DNA from: Vespa crabro
Taxonomy: Eukaryota; Arthropoda; Insecta; Hymenoptera; Vespidae
NCBI RefSeq assembly: GCF_910589235.1
Contig: NC_060976.1
Location: 1,082,001 to 1,146,000 of the forward strand
Direction: 5' to 3'
DNA length: 64,000 nt
Shown here: in pieces, positions 25,270 to 39,300 of the stretch
How positions within the stretch are numbered: position 1 is the stretch's first letter
Layout: the number at the start of each line of letters is the position of its first letter
Notes under the pieces: generated by a model
Told to the model about the DNA's origin: nothing
Databases searched by the model: none
The model's input: only the letters and a program-made list of their open reading frames with translations
Program-made: the position numbers and the translations under genes

Positions 25270-25860
25270 CTACAATGGTTCCAAAAAATATTCGTACGTT
25301 CTAATAAAAATAACTTCATAGCATGTTATTTCAGTCATTTATTCAGTGATCGTCCTGCTTATTTTTATTTATTTATTTTTCTTTCTCTAACAATATATTA
25401 TTTATTATTATCGATACAGATATATGAGTTATTTGAAAAATTTATATATATTATATAATGTAAAAATTTTTAAAAGAAATAGTGCCACATTTTTTAGCTC
25501 ATAAAAAATATTCGGATACTGTTCATTTTTATTATTTATTTAATACAATTTATTATCATAATATAATTTTAATATATTGACGCGAAAATATTCTATTTTA
25601 GAAAGTATTTTAATCTGTTTGGTATATCGTTTTTTTTTCTTTTTTTTTTTCTTAATATTTTAGTTATATAGATTTATTCATTCTCGTATATTCGTTTGTT
25701 TTCAGCTACTGAAGAAATTGAACTTTTTTAGAATTTTTCTATTCAATTTATCTCATAAAATCTCAATAGGATTAAAATCCAGCCATTCTGATTAGATATG
25801 AAGAATTTATAAACCTTTCATAATAAGAAATCTTACATAATGTCTGCCTAATGCTTGAGA
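25270..25860 (-). mobile_element. Decayed Tc1-like transposon fragment, R3
   Basis: The minus strand reads WLDFNPIEILWDKL at about 25745-25790, the terminal DDE block of Tc1 transposases. Upstream on that strand (25790-25900) are frame-shifted remnants of the preceding region. Two terminal-repeat words lie at about 25277 and 25502, 225 bp apart (IR/DR layout). Multiple stops and frameshifts show it is dead. Confidence 0.65.
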
Positions 25861-26319
25861 TTGTTATTCTGATAAAACTTAAAACTAGAACTATAAATTA
25901 TCTTTAAATATGTTTATGTAAAGATTTTTAATCGCGATAAGGAAAAATCGATAATATCGAAAATATTATCGAAAATTAATTTTCCGTACATATGTACATA
26001 CAAAATAAATAATCTAATAAATAAATAAGATAAATGAGATTAATTCTAAAAAATTATCGTATTTGTTATATTTCGCAAATATTCTTTTTTATTACTATAA
26101 TTTTACAATTTCTTTTAATCTCGAACGAAACAAATATAGGCATTCTATTACGTGCTGTACAGATTTGTTTGTTTCTCCTTCGTCTAACATTATTTACTAG
26201 TGAAAGTAAACAAGAAAATGGAAATATTAACCAACCTAAACATTCTACACTTCGTCCTCTTGAATGTCAGATGTGCTACGCGTACATATCTGAATAAATA
26301 TGTTATGTTTGCATTTACT

Positions 26320-26321
<2 letters not shown>

Positions 26322-26364
<43 letters not shown>
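26322..26364. repeat. (AT)n microsatellite
   Basis: Pure AT repeat inserted in the tail region of R3. Confidence 0.95.
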
Positions 26365-26367
<3 letters not shown>

Positions 26368-27212
26368 TAATATACGAATATATCGAAAGAGAGAAAAAAG
26401 GAGATAAAATAAAAACAATAGATTTCTTTCGAGATACTTTATTTTCATTAATGATGATCGTTCAATATATTATTAATTCTTTAACAAATTGCTTAAGATT
26501 TTCGTACATTTTATTGTGAAAATAACAATTACATTTTCTTACAATGATAAATTATTGCAACTCTATTTATGTGTGTTTGTACGTGAGTGCAACATACGTA
26601 ATATGATTGTACCCTTATCGATAGCTTGATTAATCAATTAACAATTTTATTACGGGGAAGTTTTTGTACGAAATATATAAAAATTCCACGAAATAGTAAT
26701 ATAAATAAATAAAATTCTGAATATTACGATAGGAAATTTTACTTTTGTTTATACTATTTTAATGGAATTCGTCAGAAAATTTAATTTATATCAAATATTA
26801 TCTTCCTTAACTTTTGAAGCGGGAAAAATCAAGTACCGAGATATTATTATATTATAATATTAATAATAATAATTTATATGTACATATTATAAATATTATA
26901 AAATATACAAAAAATATATAATATTATGTATTTTTATATATCATACTCATATACAATATATACTCATATATTTTAAATAATTAAAATATATGAAAATATA
27001 TAAATTTTTTCTATTAATAATTTCTTCATTCCATTTATTAACAAATCATAATAATAATTATAATTATTATTATTATTAATATTACAATCATCAAAATCAT
27101 TATTATTATAATTTTAAGAATTTTGCATTACGTATAATTCTATAAACGGGCATATGTACTTTTACGCACATATATACATACATAAAATTACCCTCCCAAA
27201 CAAGCTGCAGTA

Positions 27213-27340
27213 AGTCCTAAGTCCCACTACAAAGTTTAAGTCCCTCCCTCTGCGTCCAGATATGCGATTGGTCAGAATCCTTCCCCTACCTTTCGAATCA
27301 TCGAGTTATAAAGAAGGACTACCGAAATGCAGTCCCATTC
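27213..27340 (+). promoter_or_regulatory. Promoter-like module P3 (intact CCAAT and TATAAA)
   Basis: The best copy of the P module. It has a reversed CCAAT box (GCGATTGGTCAGAATCC, ATTGG at 27267-27271), a C-rich word, TATAAAG at 27307-27313, and an initiator-like CCCATTC at 27334-27340, about 30 bp after the TATA box. This spacing is what an RNA polymerase II core promoter needs. Other copies have TTACAAAG or TTAAAAAG instead. Function is inferred from layout only. Confidence 0.55.
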
Positions 27341-27555
27341 AAAAAACAACGCTCGCCGGTACGGGATCGTTTTTCGAACGTACTTCTCATAATCAGTGAA
27401 ACGAACAGAAATCGTTTTTTCTTTTTAACGAAGTGAAAAGGTATATAGAATACAAGGTAGAGATTCTCGTCTGAAATTTGGATTGAAAGTCAGCAACTCA
27501 GCAACGAAAGGACCACTTATCGCAACGTCTCAATCGTGCCATCGTATTTTATTCG
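27337..27555 (+). other. Candidate non-coding first exon with splice donor
   Basis: Downstream of P3 there are about 219 bases without a single ATG on the plus strand. They end at a consensus donor, CG followed by GTAAGT, with GT at 27556-27557. An ATG-free leader next to a good TATA promoter and donor fits a 5' untranslated exon. The leader is homologous to the stretch between P and H in the other R copies. No acceptor or coding exon could be assigned downstream, where a Gag-like remnant and a satellite array follow. Confidence 0.4.
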
Positions 27556-27975
27556 GTAAGTCGAAATAAAACAATAAATGCACACTCGCACTATATTATC
27601 TAAAGATTCCATAATTTTTATTTCATGCAATAATTAGATCGGAACAACCAAAACAAAGATTTATCATAAAAAAAATTTGTTCGATCCAATTAAATGCCTG
27701 TCGCATAATGTTTGCATATCTCTAGACGATCATTCGTTAAACAATGTTATTCATTAAACAATATTTTTCATTAAAAAATATTTTTCGTTAAACAATATCA
27801 AAAAAAAAACAGCAGAATGCAAAATACATGTTTCGACAAATCTAATGTACATGTTATTATTTGTTTCTTTATACGAACAAGCTCGTGATCCTTGTAGATC
27901 AAATAGATATTCCGTTCTTCAGGCGCTTTATTCGATCAAATGTCAACATAAATCGACCACATTGATATGGATTTT

Positions 27976-27976
27976 G

Positions 27977-28031
<55 letters not shown>
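27976..28031. repeat. (TAA)n microsatellite
   Basis: Eighteen uninterrupted trinucleotides. The plus-strand frame over 27845-28036 ends in its isoleucine translation. Confidence 0.95.
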
Positions 28032-28033
<2 letters not shown>

Positions 28034-28242
28034 TAACGTGATTGTAACCAAACCAAATTAACTTTTGCTAAATGAATCTCCAATGAATCTCCAACGAATC
28101 TCTGTTAATATTCGCGAAAAACGCATAAAAAAATTAGTTAATTCGGCAAAAGGAACAGTCCGAGGAAATAATAAATCGTAAATTGAAATAGTTACGATAA
28201 AACGTTTAGAAAACGTTGCTTTGAATAGTTTTGTAACCGCAT

Positions 28243-28320
28243 TAGCAAATACAGAATTAGAAAATGAAGTAAGTTATATGATAGCAAATACAGAATTAGA
28301 AAATGAAGTAAGTTATATAA
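28243..28320 (+). repeat. In-frame 39-bp tandem duplication
   Basis: TAGCAAATACAGAATTAGAA plus 16 following bases occurs at 28243 and again at 28282. The 39-bp period is exactly 13 codons. The copies are identical over 36 bases, so the duplication is recent relative to the decay around it. Confidence 0.9.
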
Positions 28321-28524
28321 ATTAAAAATCTCTAAGAGTAAAGTTATTAAAAATTGTGATAACAACTTGAAAATTGTATTAAAAATGAACATGCAAGATT
28401 TTCGTAATAATCATGAATAGAAAAAGCTTACGGATAGAAGATATGGTGGCTTACGAAAATACATGATTAATAACATATTTAATAATCATTAAAGATAATA
28501 TTACATTACAAATAATATTCGATA

Positions 28525-28534
28525 TATATGTATA

Positions 28535-28583
<49 letters not shown>

Positions 28584-28605
28584 GTATATATGTATATGTA
28601 TATAT
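28525..28605. repeat. (AT)n microsatellite
   Basis: AT dinucleotides with TATATGTA interruptions at both ends. It splits the Gag-like remnant. Confidence 0.9.
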
Positions 28606-29399
28606 GTTCTCAAAATATGATACTACAAATGACTATAAAACAACGCGACGATAAATTTTGTCGAAAAAAAAGTGCTAACATACAAATCATAATTTCTAAG
28701 AATTCAGAATATTGAAAAATAGAAAGTTTCGAAAAATAGAAAAACGAAAACACAGCTTTGTTGAATTTCATAGAATACAAAATCTAGCATCGTACATAAA
28801 AATTAACAATAACCCACCAATACGCAAGAGAATTCATAAGTTTTGTAATCGTATAGCAATCGAGCATACGATCGAGGAATTTAGAGTTCCAATTATCTGG
28901 AACAAAAAACTAACGGATAATTAAAAAAAAAAAATTCACGGATATATAAATCAATATTGTCAAGGAAAAAATTACAAAATCATAAATAAATTTGAACTCT
29001 CGATAAAGTAGGAAAAATAGATAAAGTAAAAAAATTGCCAGAGCGAACGAATTCGGGAAAATATTCTCTGACGTTACCGGAGTTCGTAACAGATTAAATG
29101 AAAGCATTAAATAATTTTCAAACGATGAAACAAAATTATTAATGAAGTAACTATATCTTATTAAAATTGAGACTGTATTAACAATCGCGATTGTTTCGAT
29201 TTTAATAAAATATTAGGATGCACGGATATAACAGCAGTAACGATTAAATCATTGAAAGACATCATGATTTTTAAAAACGACGATCGAAACTTTTCATTTT
29301 GATTAAAATAAAATTTTTAGTAAAAGGAAGTATATCAGTTCTTTTTTCAATATTTTAATATTAAATAATAAATATTTTAAATTTAGAACGTTAGTATAT

Positions 29400-30363
29400 T
29401 ACAAACATTTCTAAAATAAGAATCTGAAAAATTATATGACATGACGACGTCTAGTAATAGATGGCGTGAAAAAAATATCCCTACATCGATCAGAGAATAC
29501 GAGAAAAAAAAATATTCTCTCATGGTTCAGATAATAGGAAAATATTTAATAAACTAAGCGTATTATGGAAAACGAAAATAATTGGAAGACATGTGTATCC
29601 CTACATTGGTGGCAATATTATATTTAATAAGGACAATTTTGACAGATCGAATTCTAAGGAATTAAATATAGATCTATTTAAGCAAAGGATGTTTTAACAA
29701 AAAATAAAAAATATGCTATGGGGGGTACCAAACTAATTGTCTGTTCAAAAAAGGAAATATTCAATACGAATCGCTTTTAACTATTAAGATGAAATCACCT
29801 AGTATTTGGAATAATGAAGCAGTTTATAATTTCGTGCAAAATGTTTATGAAACGAGCAAAAATTAAGTGTAGAGATCATTCAATTAAAAATAAACCAATT
29901 GAGAATCATTTACGTTCACAAATTTAACCAGGAATTTACGTAATTGAACTAAGCGCTATGAAATTAGCAACACCAGAGGATGTTTCAATAAAAATAGATT
30001 TTATTCTAATCGAATCTAATACAAAATTATATATACATGTAGAACTTTAAAAAATCTATCCATGTGTAAAATTCGTGATGAAAGGACGAAAGTATTACAG
30101 AGGGAGAAACTCTAACGTAGGAACCTCATAAAATATATGACATCAAAGGGTCTAATACCTGACTCATAGGGAAAATATTCTCACATCCTTCCGGGCATAA
30201 CGAATTATTTAATGAACTTAATGAAATATGGAAAATAAAATTGTTCGGAAGAAATGTGTATCACTACATAGGTGTAAAAATCTATCCACGTTTAAAATTC
30301 GTGATGAAACGAAGAAAGTATTAAACTGGAAGAAACTCTAAAGTAGGAATCTGATAAATTCTA
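29400..30363 (+). repeat. Diverged and truncated monomers at the left edge of the satellite
   Basis: One diverged monomer starts near 29440. A second start (GACATCAAAGGGTCTAATAC) lies at 30140 but is cut after about 224 bp where the next monomer begins at 30364. Edge monomers are more diverged than internal ones, as expected for a satellite homogenised from its centre. The frame here reads ELSAMKLATPEDVSIKIDFI at about 29950-30010, suggesting that the monomer descends from coding sequence. Confidence 0.7.
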
Positions 30364-30367
30364 TGAC

Positions 30368-33300
30368 ATGAAACCGTCTAGTAGATTGCTCATAGGGAAA
30401 ATATACTCACATGGTTCAGAGAATAGGGAAATATTTGATAAACTTATCATATTATGGAAAACAAAAAGAAACGGTAGAAAAGTGTATCAGTACATGGGTG
30501 ACAATATTATAGTTAAAACAATCTTGAAATGTCGAATTCTAAGGAAATAAATATAGATTTATTTAACCAAAGGAACAGAGTTATGTTTTAACCTAAAATA
30601 AAAAAAAATGCAATGGGATGTAAAAAACTAGTTGTCTGTTCAAAAAAGGCAAGGTTCAATAAGGATCGCTTTTAACTATTAAGATGAAATCACCTAGTAT
30701 TTGTAATAATGTAGCAGTTGATGATTGATATGTAGTGAAAAATTTTTGATTCAACTCGGAAAATGTAAGTGTACGTATTATTCAATTAAAATCAAGCGAA
30801 TTAAAAGTCATTCACGTTCAGAATTTTTATTTAACAATGTAATGTAATGAATTAAGCGCTATGAAATGTGCAACACCAGATGACGTTTCAATAAAGATAG
30901 ATTTAATTCTAATCAAACCTAATACACAATTATTTATGCATGAAGAACTTTAGAAAAATCTTTCCACGTGTAATGTTCGTGATGAAAGGACGAAAGTATT
31001 ACAGAGGGAGAAACTCTAAAGTAGGAACCTCATAAAATATATGACATCAAAGGTTCTAATACCTGACTCATAGAGAAAATATTCTCACATTCTTCAGAGA
31101 AGAGTTAATTATTTAATGAACTTAATATAATATGGAAAACAAAAATATTCGGAAGAAATGTGTATTCCTACATCGGTGACAATATTATGGGAAATAGGGA
31201 CAAAGCTGTCACATCTAATTCCCAAGAAGTAAATGAAGATTTATTGAAGCAAAAGAACAGAGTTGTGTTTTAACCAAAAATAGAAAAATTGCAATGGGAC
31301 GTAAAAAACTAGTTGTCTGTTCAAAAAGGGCAAGGTTCAATAAGAATCGCTTTTAACTATTAAGATGAAATCACCTAGTATTTGTAATAATGTAGCAGTT
31401 GATGATTGATATGTAGTGAAAAATTTTTGATTCAACTCGGAAAATGTAAGTGTACGTATTATTCAATTAAAATCAAGCGAATTAAAAGTCATTCACGTTC
31501 AGAATTTTTATTTATCATAGTATCAAATTGAATTAAGCGCTATGAAATGTGCAACACCAGATGACGTTTCAATAAAGATAGATGTAATTCTAATCAAACC
31601 TAATACACAATTATTTATGCATGAAGAACTTTAGAAAAATCTTTCCACGTGTAATGTTCGTGATGAAAGGACGAAAGTATTACAGAGGGAGAAACTCTAA
31701 AGTAGGAACCTCATAAAATATATGACATCAAAGGGTCTAATACCTGACTCATAGAGAAAATATTCTCACATTCTTCAGAGAAGAGTGAATTATTTAATGA
31801 ACTTAATATAATATGGAAAACAAAAATATTGGAAGAAATGTGTATCCCTACATCGGTGGCAATATTATAGTTAATATGGACAATCCTGAGAGATCGAATT
31901 CAAAGAAACTAAATATAGATTTATTTAATCAAAAGAACACAGTTATGATTTAACGAAAATTAAAATAAATGCTATGGGGTGTACCAAACTAATTTTCTGT
32001 TCAAAAATGGAAATATTCAATAAGAATCGCTATTAACTATCACATTGCAATGAACTAGTATTTGGAATAATGCAGCAGTATATGATTTTGTGCAAAATTT
32101 TTTATGATACGAGCAAAAATTAAGTGTATAGACCATTCAATTGAAATTAAAACAATTAAGAATCATTTACATGCAGAATTTTTATTATCAACATTAAGTA
32201 ATTGAACTAAGCGCTATGAAATGTGCATAACTAGTAGATTTTTCAAGAAAGATAGATTCAATTCTAATCAAACCTAATACAAATAATTATGAATGAAGAA
32301 CTTTAAAAAACCAAACCACGTATAAAATTCGTGATGAAAGGATGAAAGTATTACAGAGAGAGAAAATTTACAGTAGGAATATGATAAATTATATGACATG
32401 AAGAGGTCTAGAAGATGGCTCATAGGGAATATATACTCACATGGTTCAGAGAATAGGGAAATATTTGATAAACTTATCATATTATGGAAAACAAAAAGAA
32501 TCGGTAGAAATGTGTATCAGTACATGGGTGACAATATTATAGTTAAAACAATCTTGAAATGTCAAATTCTAAGGAAATAAATATAGATTTATTTAACCAA
32601 AGAAACAGAGTTATGTTTTAACCAAAAATAAAAAAAAAATGCAATGGGATGTAAAAAACTAGTCTGTTCAAAAAAGGCAAGGTTCAATAAGGATCGCTTT
32701 TAACTATTAAGATGAAATCACCTAGTATTTGTAATAATGTAGCAGTTGATGATTGATATGTAATGAAAAATTTTTGATTCAACTCGGAAAATGTATGTGT
32801 ACGTATTATTCAATTAAAATCAAGCGAATTAAAAGTCATTCACGTTCAGAATTTCTATTTAAGAATGCAATGTAATGAATTAAGCGCTATGAAATGTGCA
32901 ACACCAGATGACGTTTCAATAAAGATAGATTTAATTCTAATCAAACCTAATACACAATTATTTATGCATGAAGAAATTTAAAAAAATCTATCCACGTATA
33001 AAATTCGTGATGAAACGAAGAAAGTATTATACTGGACGAAACTCTAAAATAGGAATCTGATAAATTCTATGACATGAAACCGTCTAGTAGATTGCTCATA
33101 GGGAAAATATACTCACATGGTTCAGAGAATAGGGAAATATTTGATAAACTTATCATATTATGGAAAACAAAAAGAAACGGTAGAAAAGTGTATCAGTACA
33201 TGGGTGACAATATTATAGTTAAAACAATCTTGAAATGTCGAATTCTAAGGAAATAAATATAGATTTATTTAACCAAAGGAACAGAGTTATGTTTTAACCT

Positions 33301-36300
33301 AAAATAAAAAAAAATGCAATGGGATGTAAAAAACTAGTTGTCTGTTCAAAAAAGGCAAGGTTCAATAAGGATCGCTTTTAACTATTAAGATGAAATCACC
33401 TAGTATTTGTAATAATGTAGCAGTTGATGATTGATATGTAGTGAAAAATTTTTGATTCAACTCGGAAAATGTAAGTGTACGTATTATTCAATTAAAATCA
33501 AGCGAATTAAAAGTCATTCACGTTCAGAATTTTTATTTAACAATGTAATGCATTGAATTAAGCGCTATGAAATGTGCAACACCAGATGACGTTTCAATAA
33601 AGATAGATGTAATTCTAATCAAACCTAATACACAATTATTTATGCATGAAGAACTTTAGAAAAATCTTTCCACGTGTAATGTTCGTGATGAAAGGACGAA
33701 AGTATTACAGAGAGAGAAAATTTACAGTAGGACTATGATAAATTATATGACATGAAGAGGTCTAGATGATGGCTCATAGGGAAAATATTCTCACATCCTT
33801 CAGAAAATAGCGAATTATTTAATCAACTTAATGTAATATGGAAAACAAAAATATTGGAAGAAATGTGTATCCCTACATCGGTGGCAATATTATAGTTAAT
33901 ATGGACAATCCTGAGAGATCGAATTCAAAGAAACTAAATATAGATTTATTTAATCAAAAGAACACAGTTATGATTTAACGAAAATTAAAATAAATGCTAT
34001 GGGGTGTACCAAACTAATTTTCTGTTCAAAAATGGAAATATTCAATAAGAATCGCTATTAACTATCATATTGCAATGAACTAGTATTTGGAATAATGCAG
34101 CAGTATATGATTTTGTGCAAAATTTTTTATGATACGAGCAAAAATTAAGTGTATAGACCATTCAATTGAAATTAAAACAATTAAGAATCATTTACATGCA
34201 GAATTTTTATTATCAACATTAAGTAATTGAACTAAGCGCTATGAAATGTGCATAACTAGTAGATTTTTCAAGAAAGATAGATTCAATTCTAATCAAACCT
34301 AATACAAATAATTATGAATGAAGAACTTTAAAAAACCAAACCACGTATAAAATTCGTGATGAAAGGATGAAAGTATTACAGAGAGAGAAAATTTACAGTA
34401 GGAATATGATAAATTATATGACATGAAGAGGTCTAGAAGATGGCTCATAGGGAATATATACTCACATGGTTCAGAGAATAGGGAAATATTTGCTAAACTT
34501 ATCATATTATGGAAAACAAAAAGAATCGGTAGAAATGTGTATCAGTACATGGGTGACAATATTATAGTTAAAACAATCTTGAAATGTCGAATTCTAAGGA
34601 AATAAATATAGATTTATTTAACCAAAGAAACAGAGTTATGTTTTAACCAAAAATAAAAAAAAATGCAATGGGATGTAAAAAACTAGTTGTCTGTTCAAAA
34701 AAGGCAAGGTTCAATAAGGATCGCTTTTAACTATTAAGATGAAATCACCTAGTATTTGTAATAATGTAGCAGTTGATGATTGATATGTAGTGAAAAATTT
34801 TTGATTCAACTCGGAAAATGTAAGTGTACGTATTATTCAATTAAAATCAAGCGAATTAAAAGTCATTCACGTTCAGAATTTTTATTTAACAATGTAATGC
34901 ATTGAATTAAGCGCTATGAAATGTGCAACACCAGATGACGTTTCAATAAAGATAGATGTAATTCTAATCAAACCTAATACACAATTATTTATGCATGAAG
35001 AACTTTAGAAAAATCTTTCCACGTGTAATGTTCGTGATGAAAGGACGAAAGTATTACAGAGGGAAAAACTCTAAAGTAGGAACCTCATAAAATATATGAC
35101 ATCAAAGGGTCTAATACCTGACTCATAGAGAAAATATTCTCACATTCTTCAGAGAAGAGTGAATTATTTAATGAACTTAATATAATATGGAAAACAAAAA
35201 TATTGGAAGAAATGTGTATCCCTACATCGGTGGCAATATTATAGTTAATATGGACAATCCTGAGAGATCGAATTCAAAGAAACTAAATATAGATTTATTT
35301 AATCAAAAGAACACAGTTATGATTAACGAAAATTAAAATAAATGCTATGGGGTGTATCAAACTAATTTTCTGTTCAAAAATGGAAATATTCAATAAGAAT
35401 CGCTATTAACTATCATATTGCAATGAACTAGTATTTGGAATAATGCAGCAGTATATGATTTTGTGCAAAATTTTTTATGATACGAGCAAAAATTAAGTTT
35501 ATAGACCATTCAATTGAAATTAAAACAATTAAGAATCATTTACATGCAGAATTTTTATTATCAACATTAAGTAATTGAACTAAGCGCTATGAAATGTGCA
35601 TAACTAGTAGATTTTTCAAGAAAGATAGATTCAATTCTAATCAAACCTAATACAAATAATTATGAATGAAGAACTTTAAAAAACCAAACCACGTATAAAA
35701 TTCATGATGAAAGGATGAAAGTATTACAGAGAGAGAAAATTTACAGTAGGAATATGATAAATTATATGACATGAAGAGGTCTAGAAGATGGCTCATAGGG
35801 AATATATACTCACATGGTTCAGAGAATAGGGAAATATTTGATAAACTTATCATATTATGGAAAACAAAAAGAATCGGTAGAAATGTGTATCAGTACATGG
35901 GTGACAATATTATAGTTAAAACAATCTTGAAATGTCGAATTCTAAGGAAATAAATATTGATTTATTTAACCAAAGAAACAGAGTTATGTTTTAACCAAAA
36001 ATAAAAAAAAATGCAATGGGACGTAAAAAACTAGTTGTCTGTTCAAAAAGGGCAAGGTTCAATAAGAATCGCTTTTAACTATTAAGATGAAATCACCTAG
36101 TATTTGTAATAATGTAGCAGTTGATGATTGATATGTAGTGAAAAATTTTTGATTCAACTCGGAAAATGTAAGTGTACGTATTATTCAATTAAAATCAAGC
36201 GAATTAAAAGTCATTCACGTTCAGAATTTTTATTTAACAATGGAATGTAATGAATTAAGCGCTATGAAATGTGCAACACCAGATGACGTTTCAATAAAGA

Positions 36301-39300
36301 TAGATTTAATTCTAATCAAACCTAATACACAATTATTTATGCATGAAGAACTTTAGAAAAATCTTTCCACGTGTAATGTTCTTGATGAAAGGACGAAAGT
36401 ATTACAGAGGGAGAAACTCTAAAGTAGGAACCTCATAAAATATATGACATCAAAGGGTCTAATACCTGACTCATAGAGAAAATATTCTCACATTCTTCAG
36501 AGAAGAGTTAATTATTTAATGAACTTAATATAATATGGAAAACAAAAATATTCGGAAGAAATGTGTATTCCTACATCGGTGACAATATTATGGGAAATAG
36601 GGACAAAGCTGTAACATCTAATTCCCGAGAAGTAAATGAAGATTTATTGAAGCAAAAGAACAGAGTTGTGTTTTAACCAAAAATAGAAAAATTGCAATGG
36701 GACGTAAAAAACTAGTTGTCTGTTCAAAAAGGGCAAGGTTCAATAAGAATCGCTTTTAACTATTAAGATGAAATCACCTAGTATTTGTAATAATGTAGCA
36801 GTTGATGATTGATATGTAGTTAAAAATTTTTGATTCAACTCGGAAAATGTAAGTGTACGTATTATTCAATTAAAATCAAGCGAATTAAAAGTCATTCACG
36901 TTCAGAATTTCTATTTAAGAATGCAATGTAATGAATTAAGCGCTATGAAATGTGCAACACCAGATGACGTTTCAATAAAGATAGATTTAATTCTAATCAA
37001 ACCTAATACACAATTATTTATGCATGAAGAAATTTAAAAAAATCTATCCACGTATAAAATTCGTGATGAAACGAAGAAAGTATTATACTGGACGAAACTC
37101 TAAAATAGGAATCTGATAAATTCTATGACATGAAACCGTCTAGTAGATTGCTCATAGGGAAAATATACTCACATGGTTCAGAGAATAGGGAAATATTTGA
37201 TAAACTTATCATATTATGGAAAACAAAAAGAATCGGTAGAAATGTGTATCAGTACATGGGTGACAATATTATAGTTAAAACAATCTTGAAATGTCGAATT
37301 CTAAGGAAATAAATATAGGTTTATTTAACCAAAGGAACAGAGTTATGTTTTAACCTAAAATAAAAAAAAATGCAATGGGATGTAAAAAACTAGTTGTCTG
37401 TTCAAAAAAGGCAAGGTTCAATAAGGATCGCTTTTAACTATTAAGATGAAATCACCTAGTATTTGTAATAACGTAGCAGTTGATGATTGATATGTAGTGA
37501 AAAATTTTTGATTCAACTCGGAAAATGTAAGTGTACGTATTATTCAATTAAAATCAAGCGAATTAAAAGTCATTCACGTTCAGAATTTTTATTTATCATA
37601 GTATCAAATTGAATTAAGCGCTATGAAATGTGCAACACCAGATGACGTTTCAATAAAGATAGATTTAATTCTAATCAACCCTAATACACAATTATTTATG
37701 CATGTAGAACTTTAAAAAAATCTATCCACGTATAAAATTCGTGATGAAAGGATGAAAGTATTACAGAGAGAGAAAATTTACAGTAGGACTATGATAAATT
37801 ATATGACATGAAGAGGTCTAGATGATGGCTCATAGGGAAAATATTCTCACATCCTTCAGAAAATAGCGAATTATTTAATCAACTTAATGTAATATGGAAA
37901 ACAAAAATATTGGAAGAAATGTGTATCCCTACATCGGTGGCAATATTATAGTTAATATGGACAATCCTGAGAGATCGAATTCAAAGAAACTAAATATAGA
38001 TTTATTTAATCAAAAGAACACAGTTATGATTTAACGAAAATTAAAATAAATGCTATGGGGTGTACCAAACTAATTTTCTGTTCAAAAATGGAAGTATTCA
38101 ATAAGAATCGCTATTAACTATCATATTGCAATGAACTAGTATTTGGAATAATGCAGCAGTATATGATTTTGTGCAAAATTTTTTATGATACGAGCAAAAA
38201 TTAAGTGTATAGACCATTCAATTGAAATTAAAACAATTAAGAATCATTTACATGCAGAATTTTTATTATCAACATTAAGTAATTGAACTAAGCGCTATGA
38301 AATGTGCATAATTAGTAGATTTTTCAAGAAAGATAGATTCAATTCTAATCAAACCTAATACAAATAATTATGAATGAAGAACTTTAAAAAACCAAACCAC
38401 GTATAAAATTCATGATGAAAGGATGAAAGTATTACAGAGAGAGAAAATTTACAGTAGGAATATGATAAATTATATGACATGAAGAGGTCTAGAAGATGGC
38501 TCATAGGGAATATATACTCACATGGTTCAGAGAATAGGGAAATATTTGATAAACTTATCATATTATGGAAAACAAAAAGAATCGGTAGAAATGTGTATCA
38601 GTACATGGGTGACAATATTATAGTTAAAACAATCTTGAAATGTCGAATTCTAAGGAAATAAATATAGGTTTATTTAACCAAAGGAACAGAGTTATGTTTT
38701 AACCTAAAATAAAAAAAAATGCAATGGGATGTAAAAAACTAGTTGTCTGTTCAAAAAAGGCAAGGTTCAATAAGGATCGCTTTTAACTATTAAGATGAAA
38801 TCACCTAGTATTTGTAATAACGTAGCAGTTGATGATTGATATGTAGTGAAAAATTTTTGATTCAACTCGGAAAATGTAAGTGTACGTATTATTCAATTAA
38901 AATCAAGCGAATTAAAAGTCATTCACGTTCAGAATTTTTATTTATCATAGTATCAAATTGAATTAAGCGCTATGAAATGTGCAACACCAGATGACGTTTC
39001 AATAAAGATAGATTTAATTCTAATCAACCCTAATACACAATTATTTATGCATGTAGAACTTTAAAAAAATCTATCCACGTATAAAATTCGTGATGAAAGG
39101 ATGAAAGTATTACAGAGAGAGAAAATTTACAGGAGGACTATGATAAATTATATGATATGAAGAGGTCTAGATGATGGCTCATAGGGAAAATATTCTCACA
39201 TCCTTCAGAAAATAGCGAATTATTTAATCAACTTAATGTAATATGGAAAACAAAAATATTGGAAGAAATGTGTATCCCTACATCGGTGGCAATATTATAG

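Larger units (their letters stand above)
20941..27200. repeat. Segmental repeat unit R3
   Basis: A complete unit in the order P2, H, half tRNA-like, tRNA-like, middle block, hairpin, Tc1 fragment and tail. It is diverged from R1 and R2 by many substitutions and short indels, so the duplications are old. AT-rich microsatellites are private insertions. No intact gene was recognised. Confidence 0.75.
28190..28920 (+). pseudogene. Gag-like retroelement remnant
   Basis: The frame around 28205-28320 reads ALNSFVTALANTELENEV, with the spacing of the Gag capsid segment of LTR elements, then repeats 13 codons in frame. A second frame (28712-28921) has basic residues leading to FCNRIAIEHTIEEF. This resembles a decayed CCHC zinc knuckle in which the second Cys is gone, one residue is missing and the last Cys is Phe. 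Stops and frame changes separate the parts. The assignment to Gypsy or Copia is uncertain, and no LTR or Pol was seen beside it. Confidence 0.35.

Noticed and set aside
27845..28036. 63-codon frame ending in an isoleucine run
   Set aside because: The C-terminal third is the translation of a TAA microsatellite and the start has no supporting context.
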